The notes below the pieces were generated by a model. That model had not been told where the DNA came from. It saw only the letters and a program-made list of their open reading frames with translations, and ran no database searches. Shown one piece after another: positions 9,261-16,439 of a stretch of 64,000 nucleotides of DNA. The position numbers were made by a program, and so were the translations under genes. The DNA is from Lachnospiraceae bacterium (GTDB taxonomy: Bacteria; Bacillota; Clostridia; Lachnospirales; Lachnospiraceae): NCBI GenBank assembly GCA_017624235.1, contig JAGANL010000051.1:106913-170912 (forward strand), given 5' to 3'. Position 1 is the first letter of the stretch; every line of letters begins with the position of its first letter.

Positions 9261-10520
9261 TCACTGTTTCGGGAAATGCTCCAAATCCAGCGTCGCAAAA
9301 TAATCTTCCTTCGTCTCTGCCCGGCGGATTAACTGGGTGCTTCCATCCTCCTTGAGCAGTACTTCTGCGGAACGAAGCTTTCCGTTATAGTTATACCCCA
9401 TGGAAAAACCATGTGCACCGGTATCATGAATCACAAGGTAATCTCCGATATCGATTTTCGGAAGGGAGCGCTGTACTGCAAATTTATCACAATTCTCACA
9501 CAAGCCACCCGTTACATCGTATACATGATCACGCGGCTCCTTTTCTTTTCCAAGTACCGTAATATGATGATAAGCCCCGTAAATAGCCGGCCGCATCAGG
9601 TTGGCTGCACAGGCATCCACACCGATATATTCACGGTAAATATGCTTTTCATGGATTGCCTTCGTCACCAGACAGCCATACGGTGCCAGCATAAAGCGTC
9701 CAAGCTCCGTAAAGATTGCAAGATCGTCCATTCCTTCCGGCACAAGAATCTCTTCATAGGCTTTCCGCACACCCTCACCGATTACCATAATATCATTCGG
9801 CTTGTCCTCCGGCTTATAAGGTATTCCGACACCTCCGGAAAGATTGATGAAGGCTATATGCACTCCGAGCTCTCTCTTCATTTCCACAGCCAGCTTAAAT
9901 AAGATGCGGGCCAGCTTCGGATAATATTCTTCCGTAATCGTATTGCTTGCTAAAAATGCATGAATGCCGAAATGCTTTACTCCCTTCGCTTTCATATACT
10001 TGAAGGCATCCTTCATCTGATCCTTGGTCATGCCGTATTTGGCCTCATTCGGGGTATCCATGATCTGATTATGAATCGAAAAATTGCCTCCCGGATTATA
10101 GCGGCAGCACATCGTTTCATGGAACGGTGCCAGCTTTTCATAAAATTTCAGATGTGTAATATCATCAAAATTGATAATAGCATCCAGGTCGGAAGCCAGC
10201 TTAAAATCTTCCTCCGGTGTCACATTGGAAGAAAACATGATCTCATGTCCTTTAAACCCGACTTTGTCAGACAGATATAATTCCGTATAGGAGGAACAGT
10301 CCACACCGATGCCCTCTTCCTTTAAAATCTGCATCAGATACGGATTCGGTGTTGCCTTGACTGCAAAATATTCTTTAAAACCCTTATTCCATGCAAACGC
10401 CTGCTTTAATCTTCTGGCATTTTCCCGGATTCCCTTTTCATCATATAAATGAAACGGCGTCGGATATTTCTGTGCCATTTCCTGTACCTGCTCCAGTGTT
10501 ACAAATGGTTTCTTTTCCAT
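9261..10520 (-). CDS. lysA: diaminopimelate decarboxylase
   Basis: 419 residues, the normal length for this fold-type III PLP enzyme, which converts meso-diaminopimelate to lysine. The PLP lysine is in YFAVKATPNP (about residue 53). The glycine-rich phosphate loop is NLSGGVGIPY, the substrate-binding Cys lies in GLCENCDKF, and the C-terminal barrel contains HGFSMGYNYNGKLR. The CENCD variant differs from the common CESGD but keeps Cys, Glu and Asp. Transcribed alone from a TTGACA-type promoter and closed by a strong terminator; divergent from the TrmB-type gene. A related PLP decarboxylase of this fold is a less likely alternative. Confidence 0.9.
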   Translation of the reverse strand: MEKKPFVTLEQVQEMAQKYPTPFHLYDEKGIRENARRLKQAFAWNKGFKEYFAVKATPNPYLMQILKEEGIGVDCSSYTELYLSDKVGFKGHEIMFSSNVTPEEDFKLASDLDAIINFDDITHLKFYEKLAPFHETMCCRYNPGGNFSIHNQIMDTPNEAKYGMTKDQMKDAFKYMKAKGVKHFGIHAFLASNTITEEYYPKLARILFKLAVEMKRELGVHIAFINLSGGVGIPYKPEDKPNDIMVIGEGVRKAYEEILVPEGMDDLAIFTELGRFMLAPYGCLVTKAIHEKHIYREYIGVDACAANLMRPAIYGAYHHITVLGKEKEPRDHVYDVTGGLCENCDKFAVQRSLPKIDIGDYLVIHDTGAHGFSMGYNYNGKLRSAEVLLKEDGSTQLIRRAETKEDYFATLDLEHFPKQ

Positions 10521-10565
10521 CTCTCCTGCGTCCTTTCTACATTGCTTTTTATCCTCTGCATTGTG

Positions 10566-10594
10566 ACTTTAACATACTGTCGTTTCCGTGTCAA
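10566..10594 (-). promoter_or_regulatory. sigma-A promoter of lysA
   Basis: Reading leftward, TTGACA (10594-10589) and TAAAGT (10571-10566) are separated by 17 bp and lie about 46 bp before the lysA start. The -35 is perfect and the -10 is weaker. Confidence 0.65.
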
Positions 10595-10734
10595 TGGGAA
10601 AACTAAAAATATTAGTATTATTTTGGAACACTATTATCTTTTCAAATCTGAAATTCTATGTTACACTGGCAATAAGCATTCAGAAAGCAGCATTTTACAA
10701 GCCTTGATTCTGTTTTCAGGAAAGGAACACATCT

Positions 10735-11430
10735 ATGGAACTGATTGAAAAACTGATTCATTTCGGACTGAGCCGTCCGGAAGCCAACATCTATATTACC
10801 CTGATCAAGCACGGTGCCCTGACCGGCTACGAGGTTGCAAAATTTACCGGCCTCTCCCGTTCCAATACGTATACCTCCCTTGCCGGACTCGTGGACAAAG
10901 GGGCCGCCTATGTGCTGGAGGAACAGGTGACCAAATATATTCCTGTAGATTTTGAAGAATTTTCCCGCAATTATATCAATGCCTTGCAGGACTGTAAAAA
11001 GGAAATCCTGTCTGCCCTCCCGGCTCCTGTCCGTCTTACGGAGGGCTACATCACGATACGAGGCAGCAGGCAGATACTGGACAAGCTGAAGAATATGCTG
11101 CTGTCTGCCGAGTACCGCATCTATGCCTCGTTGCCTCAAAACATTCTGGCTCAGACAGGGGATATCTTCCCCTCATTATCTGCCCAGGGTAAAAAGATCG
11201 TACTGCTCACCGATGAAAACTACGAGCTTTTAAACGGGACCGTATATCTGACCCCTACTCCGGCAACCCAAATACGGCTGATCGTAGATTCTGAACGGAT
11301 CCTGACCGGAGAACTGCTGCCGGACCGGGAAGATGCTTCCACCTGCCTGTATTCGGAAAACCAGAATCTGGTCAATGTATTTAAGGAAATGCTCCAGAAC
11401 GAAATAAAACTCCTGACCCTTTCTTCATAA
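10735..11430 (+). CDS. TrmB-family transcriptional regulator
   Basis: 231 residues. The N-terminal winged helix (FGLSRPEANIYITLIKHGALTGYEVAKFTGLSRSNTYTSLAGLVDKG, residues about 10-56) is typical of TrmB/HTH_24 proteins. A helical linker follows, then a PLD-like C-terminal domain (about 105-225) that often binds sugars in this family. It is divergent from lysA across a 214-bp gap, so it might act there, but no operator is obvious. Its last codons and stop lie within the stem-loop that terminates it. The ligand is unknown. Confidence 0.75.
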   Translation: MELIEKLIHFGLSRPEANIYITLIKHGALTGYEVAKFTGLSRSNTYTSLAGLVDKGAAYVLEEQVTKYIPVDFEEFSRNYINALQDCKKEILSALPAPVRLTEGYITIRGSRQILDKLKNMLLSAEYRIYASLPQNILAQTGDIFPSLSAQGKKIVLLTDENYELLNGTVYLTPTPATQIRLIVDSERILTGELLPDREDASTCLYSENQNLVNVFKEMLQNEIKLLTLSS

Positions 11431-11443
11431 GGTCAGGAGTTTC
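11410..11443 (+). terminator. terminator overlapping the end of the TrmB-type gene
   Basis: CTCCTGACC pairs with GGTCAGGAG around the stop codon, followed by TTTCTCC. The left arm encodes the last residues of the protein. Confidence 0.7.
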
Positions 11444-11459
11444 TCCTATATCCTCTATT

Positions 11460-11537
11460 TCATTCTTCTTTCAGCACCTTGACTGCAGTACCATAAGCAA
11501 TGACCATACCTGCACCTGTCATCAGACCCATCTCACT
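11460..11537 (-). pseudogene. C-terminal remnant of a YbjQ/UPF0145-like protein
   Basis: Directly after the GGDEF gene's TAA, the same frame continues for 25 codons (SEMGLMTGAGMVIAYGTA, then VKVLKEE) to a TGA. The pattern MxxGAGMVIAYGTAV is the conserved C-terminal strand of the YbjQ (heavy-metal-binding domain) family. The first three quarters of such a gene are absent, so this looks like a deletion scar. A stand-alone 23-residue peptide from the ATG at 11531 is possible but unlikely. The family call rests on a short match. Confidence 0.45.
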
Positions 11538-12596
11538 TTACTTTTTTGCCTTCTTTTCCAATTTATTCTGATACATATTCCGGTCCGCCTTATCAAACAA
11601 AACCCGGAAAGAGCAATCCGGCAGCTCTGTGGATAATGCCCAACCGCACGCATAGCTCACCTCCATGAAGTCACCTCCTCCATGATGGAGCCGGTTAAAC
11701 TCCTGCACATCCTCCTGCAGCTTCCTTAGAATCTCTTTCACCTCCTGTCTGGAAGAATCATAAATGACTGCCATAAATTCATCTCCGCCATATCTTCCCA
11801 CAAAATTCGGAGCAGGCACTGCATTCCGAAGCAGTCTTGCAAAGTTTACAATCAGCTGATCTCCAACCGAATGCCCTAAAGTATCATTTGCCACCTTCAA
11901 ATTATTCAAATCAAATACCACACAGGCAATCGGTTTCTGCATCAATTCCAAATCAGAAAAGAATTCTTCACACCGCCCCTTGTTGGGCAGGCCTGTATGC
12001 TGATCTGTAAATGCCTTTTGCTCCAGCTGATAGTTCCGGTGTCTCATTCTTACAGCTTCAAAAGAACGGCCCAACATCAGCAGGAGTAAAACCATCATAT
12101 CCCCAGCTGTAACCATTTCCAGATAACGGATAACCGTTGCAATGGATTCCGAATACTTTTCCGCCGCTGAGACAGTCTTATCCGCCATTCGAAAATACTG
12201 TTCACTCATAGCAACAATGTTTGTAGATTCATACCCATATTGGCGAACACGATAAATTTCAGATTTCAGCTGCTGCCAATATTTCATTTGCGCATCCAAA
12301 TCACTCTGATACACTTCATCCTTCAGGCTCACCAGATTATATTTTCCCGACTCATATTTCAGCCCGCTTAAAATTTCATCCAGATAAACGATAAGCTCAT
12401 CATTTTCCTGACCCGCGATTTCCAGCTTAATCTCCCGTTGCGTTGCACCTCTTACAAGTCCTGCATAATTAATGACCCTTGCAGTTCCCTGCAGACAATT
12501 GATTTGGAAAATCATAGATGCCACCAAAGCCATCAGAACAATAATCAGTATACTCTGAACGACTGTTACGAATGTTCTTACTCTTTTCGTTGTCAT
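11538..12596 (-). CDS. membrane-bound GGDEF diguanylate cyclase
   Basis: About 352 residues. Two membrane helices (about 10-30 and 160-180) flank an extracytoplasmic helical sensor region of about 130 residues. A cytoplasmic GGDEF domain (about 190-352) follows, with an intact GRYGGDEFMAVIY active site, FTDQHTGLPNKGRCEEF at its start and VVFDLNNLKVAND. It should make cyclic di-GMP. No RxxD inhibitory site is evident just before GGDEF. The ATG at 12596 is preferred because GGGAG lies 8-9 nt upstream. Its neighbours are metabolic genes and give no clue to the signal. Confidence 0.9.
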   Translation of the reverse strand: MTTKRVRTFVTVVQSILIIVLMALVASMIFQINCLQGTARVINYAGLVRGATQREIKLEIAGQENDELIVYLDEILSGLKYESGKYNLVSLKDEVYQSDLDAQMKYWQQLKSEIYRVRQYGYESTNIVAMSEQYFRMADKTVSAAEKYSESIATVIRYLEMVTAGDMMVLLLLMLGRSFEAVRMRHRNYQLEQKAFTDQHTGLPNKGRCEEFFSDLELMQKPIACVVFDLNNLKVANDTLGHSVGDQLIVNFARLLRNAVPAPNFVGRYGGDEFMAVIYDSSRQEVKEILRKLQEDVQEFNRLHHGGGDFMEVSYACGWALSTELPDCSFRVLFDKADRNMYQNKLEKKAKK

Positions 12597-12635
12597 GAAC
12601 AATTCTCCCGCTTTTATTTGATCTGCCGCATCGGT

Positions 12636-13817
12636 CTATTCATAAGCCATTTCAAATATTTTCAAAATATCATCATATGCCAGAGCCTTAAAACCAATCA
12701 ACGTTCTGGTCTTATTTCTGGAACAATCCAGTGCAAGCTTTCCAAGAGCTTCCTTCTGCACTCCCAAGGTCTTTAGTCTGACCGGCATTCCGATAGAACG
12801 ATAGAACTGCTCCTGCCTGTTGATTGCTTCTTCTACAGTCCTTTCCGGATGTTCAAAGTCAATCTCCAAATTCCAAACATTGTGCGCATACTGCAGCCAT
12901 CTGTTCAGATTGGCTGAATAGACATACCGCGCCCAGCTGCACCAGATTGCTGCCAGACCGGCACCATGCGCAATTTCAGGATACATCCCGGAAACCTCAT
13001 GTTCCAATTGGTGCACCACAAGCTGAAATTCCCTGCCGCATTGTGTAAGTCCGTTGTGCGCAAGAGAGGAAGCCCACATCATATTGGCACGTGCCTCATA
13101 GTTTTGAGGATTTTCCAGACAATCCACTCCGGCCTTCATCACATTTTTTATGACCGCCTCGGCAATCGCATCCGTCAAATAAGTATCCTCACCCGGACAA
13201 AAATATCTTTCGATCGTGTGCATTGCAATATCCACGATTCCGCAGGCTGTCTGATAGGGACTCACGGTATAAGTAAGTTCCGGATTTTCGATTGCAAAAT
13301 TCATTCTGTTACTGCTGCAGCCGTAGCCCCTCTTTTCTCCTGTTTCACTGTTGGTAATCACGCAGGAATTAGACATTTCCGAACCTGCTGCAGCAAGCGT
13401 CAGAATGGCGCCCTTCTTCAAAGTCTTTTCCGGTACACATTTTCCCAAAGAAAAATCCCAAACATCCACATCCGGATTCGCTGCACCATTCGCAATATCC
13501 TTTGCAGAATCCATGACCGAACCGCCGCCGACTGCCAGGACGAAATCCACACCTTCACGGATACACAACGCAATACCTTCTCTTACCAGCTGAAGCTCTG
13601 GATTTGCCACAACGCCTCCCAGCTCTACATAACTTATATTCTCCTCTTCCAGACATTGCTTCACCCGGTCCAGTAATCCGCTTTCCTTTGCCGATTTTCC
13701 TCCATAATGAATCAAAACCTTTTGAGGCTGATATTCTGCTATAATCTTTCCAATCTTATACTCTTCGTCTTTTCCAAAATATACCCTGGTAGGTGTTTCA
13801 TAAATGAAATTGTTCAT
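12636..13817 (-). CDS. iron-containing alcohol dehydrogenase (butanol dehydrogenase-like)
   Basis: 393 residues, group III metal-dependent ADH. The NAD(P)-binding loop is AVGGGSVMDSAKDIA. The metal ligands are in GIVDIAMHTIERYF (Asp and His), LVHQLEHEVSG and IAHGAGLAAIWCSW. It is closest in pattern to the BdhA/YqhD branch that reduces butyraldehyde or other aldehydes. The start has AAGGAG 8 nt upstream. It lies 39 bp before the GGDEF gene; co-transcription is possible. The true substrate cannot be decided. Confidence 0.88.
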   Translation of the reverse strand: MNNFIYETPTRVYFGKDEEYKIGKIIAEYQPQKVLIHYGGKSAKESGLLDRVKQCLEEENISYVELGGVVANPELQLVREGIALCIREGVDFVLAVGGGSVMDSAKDIANGAANPDVDVWDFSLGKCVPEKTLKKGAILTLAAAGSEMSNSCVITNSETGEKRGYGCSSNRMNFAIENPELTYTVSPYQTACGIVDIAMHTIERYFCPGEDTYLTDAIAEAVIKNVMKAGVDCLENPQNYEARANMMWASSLAHNGLTQCGREFQLVVHQLEHEVSGMYPEIAHGAGLAAIWCSWARYVYSANLNRWLQYAHNVWNLEIDFEHPERTVEEAINRQEQFYRSIGMPVRLKTLGVQKEALGKLALDCSRNKTRTLIGFKALAYDDILKIFEMAYE

Positions 13818-13913
13818 TTCTAATCTCCTTCGTAAAAAATTTTATAACAGTACAAAAATTTCGGCTGAAATATGTTAAATGCTGAAAGAAAATGATAGAA
13901 CACAAACAAAAAT

Positions 13914-13941
13914 AGGAAGTACCTTTCTACGGATACTTCCT
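13914..13941 (-). terminator. terminator after yqeY
   Basis: On the minus strand AGGAAGTA pairs with TACTTCCT around a small loop, followed by ATTTTTGTTTG. It lies 27 bp beyond the yqeY stop. Confidence 0.8.
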
Positions 13942-13967
13942 ACATGCGGTCAAATTCCGAAAAGGGA

Positions 13968-14414
13968 CTATTGTAGCATCTCTCCGACAATCTTATTGAC
14001 TAAAGCACCGTCAGCCTTGCCCTTTACCCGGGGCATCAGCTCCTTCATGACCTTCCCTTTGTCTCTGGCACTCGGCTGCTCAATTCCAAGACTGCTTAAT
14101 ACCTCTTTGATCACATCACGAATTGCTTCCTCGCTCATTTCCTCCGGGGCAAATTCCTTCAACACGGCAATTCTCTTCTCACAGGCTTCCTTAATATCCA
14201 CACGGTCTGCCGGAGCTAGCTCCAGGGTTTCCTTCGTCTGCTTGATCTCCTTTTTAATGACCTCAGCCTCTTCTGCCTCTGTCAGATCCTCTCTTTTATC
14301 AATCGCCCTGTTTTTCAGTGCTGCAAGCAGCATGGACAGCGTCTCTTTTCTGTCCTTGTCCTTATTTTTCATTGCCGCTACCATCTCAGCACGGATGACA
14401 TCAATCATGCTCAT
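13968..14414 (-). CDS. yqeY: GatB/YqeY domain protein
   Basis: 148 residues, all helical, as expected for YqeY. The opening SMIDVIRAEMVAAMKNKDKD and LSMLLAALKNRAID, and the tail KEVMKELMPRVKGKADG type motif (GKVMKELMPRVKGKADGALV), match the family, which resembles the tRNA-binding tail of GatB. The molecular role is unsettled. It follows the flagellin-like gene by 52 bp and is closed by a terminator. Confidence 0.9.
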   Translation of the reverse strand: MSMIDVIRAEMVAAMKNKDKDRKETLSMLLAALKNRAIDKREDLTEAEEAEVIKKEIKQTKETLELAPADRVDIKEACEKRIAVLKEFAPEEMSEEAIRDVIKEVLSSLGIEQPSARDKGKVMKELMPRVKGKADGALVNKIVGEMLQ

Positions 14415-14465
14415 TTCTATTCTGTCCTTTCCTGTCCGATTCTTTTATTTTACATCCTCCGGTCC

Positions 14466-15221
14466 TTACTGGAAAAATTTTAACACCAGAGAATCATCCT
14501 GCATCTTTTTCCGAAGCAGCACATTCTGATAGCTCTTTAACAGATCCTGTTTCTTCTGCTCCGTCACACCCTTTGCCATATCCAGATCTTCTATCCGGCT
14601 CTGTGCCGAAGTAAGCTGCAGTGAGGCATTGGTATTGGAACGGTAAGCATGCTCCAGCCGGTTCATGGATGCTCCCATACTGCTTCGCTGGGAAGTGACA
14701 AGCTCCAACGCTTTATCCACCCTGGAAATATCAAAATTGCCGGTTACATCATAGCCTTCCATTCCAAGCTTCGCTAATGTCGCATCCGCCATTTGAATCT
14801 CCATTCCGCTTCCATCCGGATTTGATGCGATATTCATATCCGCCATACTGCCGTCCAAAAGCTTCATTGTATTAAATTCCGTACCTTTGGCTGCCTGCCT
14901 GATTCCCTCCAGACACTGTCCAATCTCGTCCTGAATGCTTTGCTTCTCCTGTTGGCCATACAGACCATTGGACGCTTTTACGCTCAGCTCCCTGATACGC
15001 TGTAAATAATCGGTAATTCCATCCAGACCACCGTCTGCAATATTTAAAACAGACATTCCATCCCTGATATTCTCTGCACCCACATCATAGCCGTTCGTCT
15101 GACTCTGCAGCTTCTGCGCGATTGCCAGACCAGCCGCATCATCTGCTGCCGAATTGATTTTTTTGCCAGTAGATAACTGTGTATAAATCGACTGACTTCC
15201 AATACCGGATACACTGCTCAT
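14466..15221 (-). CDS. orphan flagellin-like protein with shortened N-terminus
   Basis: About 251 residues. The conserved flagellin D1 signature is clear (LSTGKKINSAADDAAGLAIA, then ENIRDGMSVLNIADGGLD), and the C-terminal helix has SAQSRIEDLDMAKGVTEQKK and ends SLVLKFFQ. Normal flagellins carry about 30 residues before the LSSG motif; here there are about 15 (SSVSGIGSQSIYTQ). The central domain is short. The ATG at 15221 is chosen because AGGAGG ends 8 nt before it, while the longer GTG start at 15230 overlaps that site. No other flagellar gene is in the window. Polymerisation into a filament is uncertain. Confidence 0.8.
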   Translation of the reverse strand: MSSVSGIGSQSIYTQLSTGKKINSAADDAAGLAIAQKLQSQTNGYDVGAENIRDGMSVLNIADGGLDGITDYLQRIRELSVKASNGLYGQQEKQSIQDEIGQCLEGIRQAAKGTEFNTMKLLDGSMADMNIASNPDGSGMEIQMADATLAKLGMEGYDVTGNFDISRVDKALELVTSQRSSMGASMNRLEHAYRSNTNASLQLTSAQSRIEDLDMAKGVTEQKKQDLLKSYQNVLLRKKMQDDSLVLKFFQ

Positions 15222-15369
15222 ACCATGCACCTCCTTCTATGGTAAATATGTCCTTAGTTATATATATTATAGCCGTTTTTTTCCAATTTCTCAATATGAA
15301 TCAAAAAAGTTGTCAACGAAACAGTGCAGCCCGGAGAGGGCGGAGGCTGGTGCCGGCTGAACTGCCCCT

Positions 15370-16347
15370 TTATGCACTGTACCGCACAATCAAAAGCTCC
15401 ACACTCAGACGGTCAGTCATTTTTCCGGTTTTGACCGCCTCTTCAGCCTCCACACAGGCTGTCACTGCCTGCTTTAGCTCTGGCATTTTAAACCGGGAGC
15501 ACTGCGCCACGTATTTTCCGACCACAAATCCATGCAGCCCTGTTTTTTCTCCGATGCTCTTATTGTCATACCCTTTTCCTTTCAGCTCCTTGACCTGCAT
15601 CAGCAGATTGAACTGTCTGGCAATCAAAAAAAGGATTCGCATCGGCGGCTCTTTGAGGGTCAGAAGGTCATAATATAAATCCAATGCTTTTTTCTGTTTC
15701 TTATCCGCTATGGCATTGATCATTTCGAAAATCTGACTGCTGATACGGTGGGTACAGACCGCCTCCACATCCTCACCGGTAATGACATCCTGTTCCAGCG
15801 TATAGCAAAAGAGCTTCTCTAACTCCTTTCGGATATTTTCCATATCAGTGCCTGCTTTTTCCAAAAACAGGTTCAGTGTCTGCTCGGATATCTTTTTTTC
15901 TTCCTTTTTTACCATCCCGAGAATCCAACGTTTGAGGGTATTCTCATCCTGTACAGCAAATTCTTCCACCCTGCCCAGCTTCTGTACAGCCTTATAAAGT
16001 CTGCTCCTTTTATCAATCTCTGCTTCCACAAAGATAAAATACGTACTTTCCGAAGGGGATGCCAGATACTCTGCAATGGCTTCTCCGCCCTTTTTGAACA
16101 ATCCGCTGTTCTCAATGGTAATCACACGCCTTTCTGCCAGAAACGGCAGCGTCTCTGCCAGATCGATAATTTCACCACAATTGATGTCCTTCCCCTCAAA
16201 ATAGTGGGAATTCATATCGTCTGCACCACCGGAGAGCGCATCCTTTAATTTGTCCCGATACTGCCTGCGTAGATAGGCTTCCTCTCCGTAAAGCAGATAA
16301 GCCTGCTTCAGTTCTCCTGTTTTGATATCCTCTAAAATTCCCTTCAT
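15370..16347 (-). CDS. holA: DNA polymerase III delta subunit
   Basis: 325 residues, the family length. The AAA-like fold opens with KQAYLLYGEEAYLRRQYRDKL, followed by LPFLAERRVITIENSGLF and the C-terminal collar domain (QFNLLMQVKELKGKGYDNKSI and GLHGFVVGKYVAQCSRF). It is the wrench subunit of the clamp loader. The start has AAGGAACACC upstream. It lies 92 bp after comEC, the usual comEC-holA order in Firmicutes. An inverted repeat (ACAGTGCA and TGCACTGT, 15319-15383) spans its stop codon. Confidence 0.92.
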   Translation of the reverse strand: MKGILEDIKTGELKQAYLLYGEEAYLRRQYRDKLKDALSGGADDMNSHYFEGKDINCGEIIDLAETLPFLAERRVITIENSGLFKKGGEAIAEYLASPSESTYFIFVEAEIDKRSRLYKAVQKLGRVEEFAVQDENTLKRWILGMVKKEEKKISEQTLNLFLEKAGTDMENIRKELEKLFCYTLEQDVITGEDVEAVCTHRISSQIFEMINAIADKKQKKALDLYYDLLTLKEPPMRILFLIARQFNLLMQVKELKGKGYDNKSIGEKTGLHGFVVGKYVAQCSRFKMPELKQAVTACVEAEEAVKTGKMTDRLSVELLIVRYSA

Positions 16348-16439
16348 GGTGTTCCTTCCTTCACGTTTCCCATCTTCTCATTCCTTATCCTTTAGGATAT
16401 ACCAATCCGCCCCTTTGTGCAATCCTGCCGGACAGCATT

